Position numbers and translations under genes: made by a program
Shown: piece after piece, positions 1-6,390 of the stretch
Numbering within the stretch: position 1 is the stretch's first letter
How the letters are laid out: every line of letters starts with the position of its first letter
From: Thermoflexia bacterium
GTDB taxonomy: Bacteria; Chloroflexota; Anaerolineae; B4-G1; SLSP01
Reading direction: 5' to 3'
NCBI GenBank assembly: GCA_030605705.1
Contig: JAUWHU010000297.1
Location: forward strand, 1-12,097
DNA: 12,097 nt
The notes under the pieces: generated by a model
What the model was told of the DNA's origin: nothing
Seen by the model: only the letters and a program-made list of their open reading frames with translations
Database searches by the model: none

Positions 1-1256
1 CGTTGGCTGTCTACCGCTTCTTGCTGGCCGCCATGCTCGAAATAGGCCAGCCGGTCGCGGTAGTAGTACCAGCTGTGGTCGAAATCCACGCGAGCCTGGA
101 AATCCTCCATGCTCATGGCGGGGAGCTGGCCCGTGAGTGACGCGGGGGAGACCGGCAATTCGTAACCGGCCTGATGGTCTTTGCAAACCTGGCACAGCTC
201 GTCGTATGCTTCTTTGAGCCAACCGCTGAAAGCTAACTGCACCTCAGGCCAGTACCATTGGGGATCGTGGTTCCCACGCATGAGCACCAGGCGATTACCC
301 TGGGCCAGAAACCAGGCCAGTCCCTGGAAGAATCGGGGGTGTCCTGCGTAGACCGTCTTCAACTGCCGGAGCGACTCCCGCCGTAACATGGCCCGCACTT
401 TGCGCCGCTTTTTGGGTTGTGACTTTTCCTCCGAGGTATAGCATCCCTCCGACAAGGTTTCTCTTCGGGATTCTTTCATATCTTCCCACTGATCTTGGTA
501 AACATCATCCAGGATATTATCGAGCTGCTCTATAAGCGAGGTGCCTTCCTCACGGTTTTTCTCTTGCGGATCATCGCAAGACCACCACTGATCGGACAGA
601 ATGTTGGGGAGAGCCACGTCATAGAGGTCAAATCCAGCCGTCTCTTTGACGACGGTCTGGACGAAATCCGCCATATCTCCGTTGAAGACGATCTCGTAAG
701 GATAGCCCTTGCGGTGGCGGCGTTCCATTTCACAGTAGTAGAGGAAGCGGAAAAAGGCGTCGTCGAAGTAGAAATCTTCTGTCGGGCTGAAACGGGCGAT
801 GCCTTCCGGGGAAGGATGGTTGCCGCCCGCCAGGTGGAAATCGCTGACCACCAACAGGTCGTAGAAGTGGATGGGGAGGCGCGCCAGACGTGTCTCTATC
901 GTGGCGGGGTCTATGTCTTGCGTGTGATTTGTCCAGCGCCCATTCTCCCCCCATTTGATATCTTGAAGGACGTCTCGTGCCGTGAAACCGTCGTTGACCA
1001 GCTTTACGGCATCTGAAGCAGAGATGCCAAGTTGCAGCAGCTCGGCGGCGAAGGCCCAGCGCAGCACGTCACAGCCACGCAGGTGGGTCTGGTCAACCAG
1101 TCGCGCCCGTCCCTGAGGAGTGAGGAGTGAATCGGCCAGATATTGCAGCTCAATTTGCTCCAATCTCTGGCCGGCTGCCGGGTCATCTCGACCCAACGCT
1201 TCTATCCACGCCGGCCGGATGCCGGCGACAAGCTCCACCCATTCCTGTTCGGCCAT
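1..1256 (-). CDS. Calcineurin-like metallophosphoesterase with N-terminal extension and long insertion (3' end outside window)
   Basis: I translated the minus strand by hand from the ATG at 1254-1256 and found one uninterrupted frame of 418 codons to the window edge; the gene is cut off, not broken. An AGGAGG at 1263-1268 lies 6 nt before this ATG. Metallophosphoesterase motifs appear in order: SDFH (Asp139, His141), NGDMAD (Asp194), RGNHD (Asn329, His330, Asp331) and YFEHGG (His408), the last matching the HG motif before the usual final GHxH, which would lie beyond the window. Members of the family hydrolyse phosphomono- or phosphodiesters at a two-metal centre; the substrate cannot be told. 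Two oddities: about 135 residues precede motif I, and 135 residues separate motifs II and III, including a charged, probably helical stretch (about 220-310). No signal peptide is visible, so it is probably cytoplasmic. It follows the membrane-protein gene by 47 bp, suggesting co-transcription. The family call is firm; the function is unknown. Confidence 0.9.
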   Translation of the reverse strand, partial: MAEQEWVELVAGIRPAWIEALGRDDPAAGQRLEQIELQYLADSLLTPQGRARLVDQTHLRGCDVLRWAFAAELLQLGISASDAVKLVNDGFTARDVLQDIKWGENGRWTNHTQDIDPATIETRLARLPIHFYDLLVVSDFHLAGGNHPSPEGIARFSPTEDFYFDDAFFRFLYYCEMERRHRKGYPYEIVFNGDMADFVQTVVKETAGFDLYDVALPNILSDQWWSCDDPQEKNREEGTSLIEQLDNILDDVYQDQWEDMKESRRETLSEGCYTSEEKSQPKKRRKVRAMLRRESLRQLKTVYAGHPRFFQGLAWFLAQGNRLVLMRGNHDPQWYWPEVQLAFSGWLKEAYDELCQVCKDHQAGYELPVSPASLTGQLPAMSMEDFQARVDFDHSWYYYRDRLAYFEHGGQQEAVDSQ

Positions 1257-1262
1257 CTCGTA

Positions 1263-1268
1263 CCTCCT
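1263..1268 (-). promoter_or_regulatory. Ribosome binding site deciding the metallophosphoesterase start
   Basis: The minus strand reads AGGAGG here, 6 nt before the ATG at 1256. It lies in the 47-bp gap after the stop codon of the preceding membrane-protein gene. This supports reading 1-1256 as an independently translated second cistron. Confidence 0.85.
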
Positions 1269-1303
1269 GGGGCTGTATGGGGCAAAATATCCCGACGTGT
1301 CTG

Positions 1304-3214
1304 CTATTTCTCGGCGCCGCGCAGCCCGGAAACGACGGTTGAGACCTGTTCCGTGGTCTGTTTGGCGGCCCGCAAGCGATCCAGCTGATCGTGCCAGAAT
1401 GACGAACCGCCACTGGCAGCCAGCCCGCTGAGCAACATCCCCGGCGTGGCGATGGCGATCCAGCTGAAGAGCCATTTACCGGGCCCTGTCCATTTTGCGA
1501 CGTCCCATGGCACGTTCAGCAGATTCTTGAAAATTTGTTCCAGTGTCAGGATGTTCCCATCCACGAAGAGAGCTTCAGGCAGATTCTCTCCGAAGAGCGG
1601 TTTGAGAAGCTCCAGGCTATCAACGCGCAGCCAGAAGGCCAGGACGAATCCCACAATGACGGTGACGAGTCGCAGCTGGCGCTGCCGGATGGACTCTTGT
1701 TGACGGTGAAGCCGGTCGCGCTCCAGGAGCGTCTGGGCGGCGGTATCGGGCGTGAGGATCAGGGTGTGATCATGCTGTGTGCCCGGTTCCCCCTTGCCCC
1801 ACAGGTAATTCCATGCTTTTTCCAGGAGATAGAAAAGTGCGCCGAGCGCCGATCTCTTACGCAGCTCTTCCCACTGTGGCTTATCGGGTAGATAGTGCGT
1901 CAGGCCCAAGCCCTCCCAATCTCGTAGGGTGCGCCACAAACGACGCAGGTAGCCGGTCATATCGTGACGCTCGGCCTCGACGACGTTGAGCATATCGCTG
2001 AAGGCATTGAGAGAAGAGGCCAAGTTGATGATCTGCTGAACGGCATCCCCGCCTTTGAGGGCGTTCAGGGTCTCAAGGGCTTTGGCGACGATCTCAGCGG
2101 CCTGAGATGGCTCCAGGCCAAACCCTTGCAGGAGCGTCTGGAGTTCCGCTTTTTTCTGCGCGAGATGTTGGCTTTCTGCCAGCACCCCCAGCATTTCCAG
2201 AGCTTTGGCGATCACCTGATCAATTTGGGATGTTTTGAGTCCCAGCCCTTGCAGCAGCTCTTTGAGCTCGCTCATAGCCGGTGAGAATTGCGCGCTCCCC
2301 TGGAGTGCCTGCAAAAACTGGCGGGTCGTGGTGACCGCTTTCTCGAGGGCCGGCCCCTTGATGGGCAGGTTCTCCAGGACACCCCGCTCGATTTTCTTGA
2401 GCACTGCGGCCAATTGCTCATCGGAAAGTTGAACGGCGGGGGGGAGCTGCGCCAGCAAGCTTTGCAACGTCTCGATGATGGCTTGCTCGAGGGAGTCGCC
2501 CTGGATCACTTTAACGTAAACCTGTTGGATTAGGGCTTGTGCTTGCTCCTGCACCCATTTGACTAAGGTCGCTATGGTTTGCGTGTCCAACCCCAGCTCC
2601 TGGAGCTGGAGCTGCCCCACGGCGTGTTCCACGGCTCGCGCGAAGCTTTCCTGTGGCAGCAACCGGTCAACCAGTTCCCCTATCTTGGCGTCAACCTGCC
2701 CGGCCAGGAGGCCGCCCGCGCTTTTGACCGTGGCGAGCGCCCATTTCTGAATCTCCTGGGCGATTTTCTCAGGTTGGGCGGCGTCTGTGACGTCCTGGAC
2801 CGTCTGATCCAGCTCGGTGAGAAAGCCCTGTAGCCGGGCCTGTGCTTCTGGCGTGGCGTCCATCTCTTTCAAGGTCGCCGGCAGCCATGCCTTCATCCCT
2901 TGCAATGTCTCCATTGCCTGTGGTTGTCGTTCTAACCCGAAGATGGGCCGGAACAGGTCGGTGATCACCTCCACGCCGACGGCCAGGGCTGCCATGAAGG
3001 CCGCGTAGACCGCTAAGACGCCCAGGGTCTTGGATAGGGCATCTTCTGTACCTGTTCCCTCTCCGTTCGGAGAGGAAGTCAGCGTGGGAGTCAGGGTTAG
3101 AGTTGAAGTCAGGGAATCTGCCGGTGGGGCGATCCCTTGTGCGCAGACATATCCCGCCGGCAGCAGCGTCAGCGCAACGAGCAGAAACAATGTGATTGCG
3201 GTAAACCGTTTCAT
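1304..3214 (-). CDS. Signal-peptide-bearing multi-pass membrane protein with long helical repeat domain, function unknown
   Basis: The 636-residue protein starts at the ATG at 3212-3214, which is preceded by AAGGAG; a longer frame opening at 3280 lacks such a site and would bury the signal peptide. Residues 1-25 look like a signal peptide (MKRF, hydrophobic core, possible VCA|Q cleavage). A low-complexity Thr/Leu/Ser linker (about 34-56) follows, then a transmembrane helix at about 64-88. Next is a region of about 425 residues of predicted amphipathic helix rich in Gln, Leu, Ala and Glu, with two clear repeats at 316-345 and 357-386 (LLQGxGLxxSQ...IxAKALExL) and a weaker relative near 201-228. 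Two further membrane helices lie at about 516-530 and 581-600, and the tail contains SSFWHDQLDRL. Flanking positive charges suggest that the helical domain and C terminus face the cytoplasm. I do not recognise a named family. It is probably co-transcribed with the downstream phosphoesterase. Confidence 0.85.
   Translation of the reverse strand: MKRFTAITLFLLVALTLLPAGYVCAQGIAPPADSLTSTLTLTPTLTSSPNGEGTGTEDALSKTLGVLAVYAAFMAALAVGVEVITDLFRPIFGLERQPQAMETLQGMKAWLPATLKEMDATPEAQARLQGFLTELDQTVQDVTDAAQPEKIAQEIQKWALATVKSAGGLLAGQVDAKIGELVDRLLPQESFARAVEHAVGQLQLQELGLDTQTIATLVKWVQEQAQALIQQVYVKVIQGDSLEQAIIETLQSLLAQLPPAVQLSDEQLAAVLKKIERGVLENLPIKGPALEKAVTTTRQFLQALQGSAQFSPAMSELKELLQGLGLKTSQIDQVIAKALEMLGVLAESQHLAQKKAELQTLLQGFGLEPSQAAEIVAKALETLNALKGGDAVQQIINLASSLNAFSDMLNVVEAERHDMTGYLRRLWRTLRDWEGLGLTHYLPDKPQWEELRKRSALGALFYLLEKAWNYLWGKGEPGTQHDHTLILTPDTAAQTLLERDRLHRQQESIRQRQLRLVTVIVGFVLAFWLRVDSLELLKPLFGENLPEALFVDGNILTLEQIFKNLLNVPWDVAKWTGPGKWLFSWIAIATPGMLLSGLAASGGSSFWHDQLDRLRAAKQTTEQVSTVVSGLRGAEK
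3057..3112. repeat. Dispersed-repeat-like hairpin element inside the membrane-protein coding region
   Basis: CCTCTCC-GTTC-GGAGAGG (3058-3075) is a perfect 7-bp inverted repeat with a 4-nt loop. It is followed by 12-nt imperfect direct repeats beginning AGTCAG (3077-3088 and 3089-3100). The arrangement resembles the common dispersed bacterial element with a CCCTCTCC...GGAGAGGG hairpin followed by a CAGGGTGAGGG tail. On the minus strand it encodes the LTLTPTLTSSPNGEG linker between signal peptide and first membrane helix. The resemblance comes from memory of such repeats, not from a search. Confidence 0.6.
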
Positions 3215-3220
3215 GTCATT

Positions 3221-3226
3221 CTCCTT
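3221..3226 (-). promoter_or_regulatory. Ribosome binding site deciding the membrane-protein start
   Basis: The minus strand reads AAGGAG here, 6 nt upstream of the ATG at 3214. This fixes the start at MKRF, directly at a signal peptide, and not at the upstream in-frame ATG at 3280. Confidence 0.8.
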
Positions 3227-3329
3227 ATGTGGCTGGGGTGCTTGGTAGTGGTTAAAAAATAAGTTCAGCAAGAATTTCACGTATCATCTCAATAATCCGG
3301 GGCGTCTCGAGCCAGTCTTGCTCTTTTCT

Positions 3330-3386
3330 GCCACGAATTTCACGAATTAACACGAAAAAGAGAGAAAAATTCGTGTAATTCGTGGC
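3330..3386. repeat. Long inverted repeat of CACGAATT type
   Basis: The left arm GCCACGAATTTCACGAA (3330-3346) and right arm TTCGTGTAATTCGTGGC (3370-3386) are complementary at 16 of 17 positions, separated by a 23-nt A-rich loop. A T-run (TGATTTTT) follows on the plus strand. Similar CACGAATT/AATTCGTG elements are widespread intergenic repeats in environmental bacteria. It sits between yifB and the operon start. On the minus strand it could form a hairpin after yifB, but the T-run is on the wrong side for terminating yifB. Confidence 0.85.
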
Positions 3387-3440
3387 TGATTTTTGCTGTG
3401 TCCCGTGATTTGCCCCTACTTTCTGAGAAGGTACGAATTT

Positions 3441-3511
3441 CACCACGGAGGACACGGAGTTTTTAAATTGCCGGGTCTTCCTCAGTGTTATGGGCACGGC
3501 TTGCCCATACC
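3441..3511. repeat. Composite dispersed repeat, copy 1, with TATGGGCA palindrome
   Basis: It begins CACCACGGAGGACACGGAG (3441-3459). Forty-six bases after its start comes GTTATGGGCA, loop CGGCT, TGCCCATACC (3487-3511), with an 8-bp perfect stem. The same two parts recur in the same order and almost the same spacing at 6304-6376, showing that they form one diverged dispersed element. Confidence 0.8.
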
Positions 3512-3555
3512 GCAGAATTATAGCGCCATGGGAGACACTCTATTTCCCGGACGTC

Positions 3556-5091
3556 TTACGCTTCCAATACTCGCGCCCGGTACTGGAGTGCTTCCGCCAG
3601 GTGCTGCAACTGGATGTCGGGAACGCCCTCCAAGTCCGCGATGGTGCGAGAGACTTTGAGGATGCGATGGTACCCGCGCGCGCTCAGGTGCATCTGGCGC
3701 ATGGCGGAACGCATGAGCGCTTGAGCCTCGTCGCGCAAGGCGCAGAAGCGACGCAGCTCCGCCGGTCCCATATCGGCGTTGCAGGCCATCCCCAGGTCAG
3801 CCAGACGCACCCGCTGGCGTTCCCGCGCCGCCTCCCCCCGCGCCTGGATGGAAACCGAGGATTCACCGCGCTTGATCTGGCGCAGCTTCTCGTAGGGCAC
3901 GCGGGGCACTTCGATGTGGATGTCAATGCGGTCGAGCAGCGGGCCGGAGATGCGCTTGCAGTAACGTTGGATCATCCTTAATGAGCAGGTGCAGGCGCGT
4001 TCCGGGTCGCCGTAGTAACCGCAGGGACAGGGATTCATGGCTGCGATGAGCATGAAGTTCGCCGTGAAAGTGAGGCTCCCTTGTGCGCGGCTGATGGTGA
4101 CGACTTTGTCCTCCAGCGGTTGGCGCAGCACCTCCAGGACGCGCCGGTCAAACTCCGGCATTTCGTCCAGGAAAAGGACGCCCCGGTGAGCCAGGCTGAT
4201 CTCGCCGGGCCGGGGCCAATGTCCACCGCCCACCAATCCGGCATGGCTGATGGTGTGGTGCGGTGCGCGGAAAGGTCGCCGCTGAATGAGGGGCACGTCG
4301 GAGGGCAGCTTATCAGCAATGCTGTAGATGCGGGTCACTTCCAGCGCTTCTTCTAACGAGAGATTGGGCAGGATGCCGGGAAGGGCGCGGGCCATCAGCG
4401 TTTTGCCTGCGCCCGGCGGGCCGATCATCATCAGGTTGTGACCGCCGGCGGCAGCGACTTCCAATGCGCGTTTGGCGTGCTCCTGTCCCTGGATCTCGGC
4501 GAAGTCCACCACGGGCGGTGGTGGCTGCGGGGCGAGGCGCGCGCCGGCCGGCAGCGGCGTCAGCGGCTCAAAGCCCTGCAGGTGCGCCACCAGGGTCGCC
4601 AGCGATTCCACGGGATACACCGTGGCCTCCGGGATCAGCGCGGCCTCCGGCGCGTCGGAAGCGGGGACGTAGAGCACGACCGCTTGTTCATTCTGGCGGG
4701 CCATGTCCGCGACGGGGAGCACGCCTCGCACGTGACGCAGCGAGCCATCGAGGGAAAGCTCCCCCATCACGATCGCGCCGTCTAAGGCGTGGGGCGGGAC
4801 CTGCCCGCTGGCGGTCAGCACGCCGATGGCGATGGGGAGATCGTAGGCCGGCCCCTCCTTCCGCAGGTCGGCGGGGGCCAGGTTGACGGTAATACGCTGG
4901 TTGCCGGGGAAATTCAGGCCGCTGTTGCGAATGGCGGCGCGCACGCGCTCGCCACTCTCGCGCACCGCCGCATCCGGCAGCCCCACGATCATCATGATCC
5001 CGGCCTGTCCGCTGCGTCTTACGTCAACTTCGACTGCGACTGGCTGAGCGTCCAGCCCCAGCACCGCCGCGCTCCCGATCTTCGCCAGCAT
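3556..5091 (-). CDS. yifB: YifB/ComM family Mg-chelatase-like AAA+ ATPase
   Basis: The 511-residue protein matches the usual length of about 500 for the family. It starts MLAKIGSAAVLGLDAQPV, the typical opening, with GGAG before the ATG at 5089-5091. The N-terminal ChlI-like domain covers about 1-170. The AAA+ core follows, with Walker A GPPGAGKT (224-231), Walker B GVLFLDE (304-310), sensor Asn353, the cysteine cluster PCPCG...CTC (Cys355, 357, 367, 369) and LLDRID with a probable arginine finger at Arg388. The C-terminal Mg-chelatase-like helical domain (about 420-511) is complete. In Vibrio and Haemophilus, ComM is a hexameric helicase that promotes branch migration while integrating DNA in natural transformation; most family members in non-competent bacteria have no assigned role. 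No competence genes are adjacent, so the DNA-processing role is inferred from family alone. Confidence 0.96.
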   Translation of the reverse strand: MLAKIGSAAVLGLDAQPVAVEVDVRRSGQAGIMMIVGLPDAAVRESGERVRAAIRNSGLNFPGNQRITVNLAPADLRKEGPAYDLPIAIGVLTASGQVPPHALDGAIVMGELSLDGSLRHVRGVLPVADMARQNEQAVVLYVPASDAPEAALIPEATVYPVESLATLVAHLQGFEPLTPLPAGARLAPQPPPPVVDFAEIQGQEHAKRALEVAAAGGHNLMMIGPPGAGKTLMARALPGILPNLSLEEALEVTRIYSIADKLPSDVPLIQRRPFRAPHHTISHAGLVGGGHWPRPGEISLAHRGVLFLDEMPEFDRRVLEVLRQPLEDKVVTISRAQGSLTFTANFMLIAAMNPCPCGYYGDPERACTCSLRMIQRYCKRISGPLLDRIDIHIEVPRVPYEKLRQIKRGESSVSIQARGEAARERQRVRLADLGMACNADMGPAELRRFCALRDEAQALMRSAMRQMHLSARGYHRILKVSRTIADLEGVPDIQLQHLAEALQYRARVLEA

Positions 5092-5107
5092 ACGTTCTCC
5101 TCAAAGG

Positions 5108-5203
5108 AAAGTTGAAGGTTAGCAAGTTGGAAGGTTGAAAGTTAGCAAGTTGGCAAGTTAAAAGTTAAGAGTTGCAAGTCAAAAGTTGAAGGCTGAAGGT
5201 TGC
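5108..5203. repeat. Degenerate AAGTT-type tandem repeat array
   Basis: The spacer between prsW and yifB is built of 7-8-nt units resembling AAGTTGA/AAGTTAG (CAACTT on the other strand). A 20-nt unit GTTGAARGTTAGCAAGTTGG occurs at 5111-5130 and 5134-5153 with one mismatch and a period of 23. The array ends only a few bases before the yifB ribosome binding site, so it lies in or near the yifB promoter or leader. Confidence 0.85.
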
Positions 5204-5210
5204 GCTGCGT

Positions 5211-5252
5211 TTCTCCCCTCTCCACTCTCCATTCTCTATCCTCCACTCCTCA
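5211..5252. repeat. CTCC-type pyrimidine repeat tract overlapping the prsW stop
   Basis: This is an imperfect run of CTCC/CACTC/ATTCTC units on the plus strand. The prsW stop codon (TGA at 5250-5252 on the minus strand) is the first triplet of TGAGGAGTGGAGG, so the repeat directly abuts the end of that gene. A related motif, TGAGGAGTGAGGAGTGA, occurs inside the phosphoesterase gene at 1114-1130. Confidence 0.7.
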
Positions 5253-6248
5253 CGGCGTCAGGGTTTGCCGCACCGACTGCAATTTCTGCTCAAGCTTCAC
5301 CAACTTTGCCGTGGATTTTTCGTCTCCCTGCCCGGCACGATGCCGGCTGAAGGCTGCCTCGCTGACGACCTGGAAGTAGCGACCTAATCGCCACCAGCGA
5401 CCCACGTCGCCCTTGAGCAGAGCGCGCAAGCGCGCCCTCTGTCGCTCCCAGGGCGAGGTCAACAGGCCGATTTCGGCAGGGGGCAGGTGGTGTGTGACGA
5501 CGTACCCCTCCAGGAAAACCCGGATGCGCCGCCGTTCTAACGACTTGGCCCAGATTATCACGAACAACAGGAACAGGGTGGCTCCCCAATCTCCGATGAT
5601 GGCCGCGAACAAAGAGGCCGAACCCTCGAGATGGCCCCAGAAGGTAGCGAAGGTGTTATGGTAGGCATGGGCGCCGATGGCTAAGGCCAGACCCAATGGC
5701 GGGAGCAAGAATTTCAGCCAGGTGCGGCGGGTTTCCAGAACCAACGCCAGCCCCAGGCCGGTGAAACCGGTGTACATCGCGTGGTTCAGCCCGAAAAGAC
5801 CGGCGCGGAAGAAGGTCAGGATCAAGGTGCCGGCCATCCCGCCGCTCTCATAGGCGCCGAAGAGATAGAAGAAGTTCTCGACAGCAGCGAAACCGAAGCC
5901 TGTCATGCCGCCGTAGATCAGGCCATCCAGCGGGCTATCAATTTCTCTACGGAAAAATAGGAAGAGGCTCAGCACAGCTAAAGCCTTGACTCCCTCCTCG
6001 ACGAGGGGCGCGGAGAAACTACTGCCCAACAGATCGTAAGTCAACGCGCTATTGCTGACGGCCAGGATGGGGATGTCCAGCAGGACTTCCAGCAAGAGCG
6101 AGAGGATGATGGCCGGGATCGCCCCCCAGAGGAAGGCAAAGGCCAGCAAGTGCAGTGGTTCCTTTTCGTAGCGATCCAGCCACCAGAGTAGCAGCGCGTA
6201 CAGCAACATGGGGACGAAACTAAGCAGCATGACGAGTAAGCAGCCCAT
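5250..6248 (-). CDS. prsW: PrsW family intramembrane protease with charged C-terminal extension
   Basis: The 332-residue protein starts at the ATG at 6246-6248, preceded by AGGAGAGA. About seven membrane helices are visible (near 3-23, 33-57, 76-99, 107-132, 142-171, 180-204 and 211-234). The conserved PrsW features are present: EEGVK (Glu84, Glu85, Lys88), DGLIYGGMTGFGFAAVEN (Glu124, Asn125), NHAMYTGFTG (His156) and AHAYHN (His194, His197). Family members such as Bacillus subtilis PrsW and its Clostridioides difficile homologue cleave membrane-bound anti-sigma factors at site 1, releasing an ECF sigma factor in stress responses. No anti-sigma or sigma gene is present here, so the substrate is unknown. 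The last ~95 residues (about 237-332) are soluble, basic and helix-prone, making the protein considerably longer than the roughly 220-residue B. subtilis protein. It appears monocistronic, flanked by repeat-filled spacers. Confidence 0.92.
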   Translation of the reverse strand: MGCLLVMLLSFVPMLLYALLLWWLDRYEKEPLHLLAFAFLWGAIPAIILSLLLEVLLDIPILAVSNSALTYDLLGSSFSAPLVEEGVKALAVLSLFLFFRREIDSPLDGLIYGGMTGFGFAAVENFFYLFGAYESGGMAGTLILTFFRAGLFGLNHAMYTGFTGLGLALVLETRRTWLKFLLPPLGLALAIGAHAYHNTFATFWGHLEGSASLFAAIIGDWGATLFLLFVIIWAKSLERRRIRVFLEGYVVTHHLPPAEIGLLTSPWERQRARLRALLKGDVGRWWRLGRYFQVVSEAAFSRHRAGQGDEKSTAKLVKLEQKLQSVRQTLTP

Positions 6249-6303
6249 TGAGTCTCTCTCCTGATCGTTTTAAGTTCGAGTCCGCGGAAAAAACCAAGAA
6301 ATT

Positions 6304-6390
6304 CACCACAGAGGACACGGAGAAAAAATAAGAAAACTCTGTGGCCTCTGTGTTATGGGCACTGCCTGCCCATAACGCCAAGGCGCAGAG
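6304..6390. repeat. Composite dispersed repeat, copy 2, with TTATGGGCA palindrome
   Basis: It begins CACCACAGAGGACACGGAG (6304-6322) and continues with CTCTGTGGCCTCTGTG (partly complementary to the start). Then comes a perfect 10-bp palindromic arm pair GTTATGGGCA-CTGCC-TGCCCATAAC (6352-6376) and finally GCCAAGGCGCAGAG. It is a better preserved version of the element at 3441-3511. The parent CACAGAGGACACGGAG repeat without the palindrome is seen at 11984-12010. Confidence 0.85.

Larger units (their letters stand above)
3215..3555. other. Gene-free stretch between yifB and the membrane-protein operon
   Basis: This 341-bp gap lies downstream of the yifB stop and upstream of the membrane-protein gene. 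It holds a 17-bp-arm inverted repeat (3330-3386), a composite repeat with a palindrome (3441-3511) and the RBS of the next gene. A short minus-strand frame at 3252-3497 is mostly a translation of these repeats and is not credible as a gene. I see no convincing promoter, although the operon presumably has one here. Confidence 0.7.

Noticed and set aside
398..418. PKKRRKV in the phosphoesterase insertion resembles a eukaryotic nuclear localisation signal
   Set aside because: The sequence context is plainly bacterial (Shine-Dalgarno sites, DnaE, YifB); a short basic run in a charged helix arises easily by chance.
495..1016. Plus-strand open frame of 173 codons
   Set aside because: It is antisense to the phosphoesterase frame, which carries four metal-binding motifs and a proper RBS; the plus-strand product has no recognisable features.
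3252..3497. Short minus-strand frame of 81 codons ending before the membrane-protein operon
   Set aside because: Most of its product (NYTNFSLFFVLIREIRG type) is a translation of the CACGAATT inverted repeat, a familiar spurious peptide. The last ~20 residues look more protein-like but are too short to call a gene remnant.
3556..5091. Reading the ComM-like gene as evidence that the organism is naturally competent
   Set aside because: YifB/ComM proteins are widespread in bacteria not known to be competent, and no uptake or pilus genes are in the window.
5108..5203. Possible CRISPR array in the repeat-rich spacer
   Set aside because: Units are 7-8 nt and degenerate with no unique spacers; it is a simple tandem repeat.
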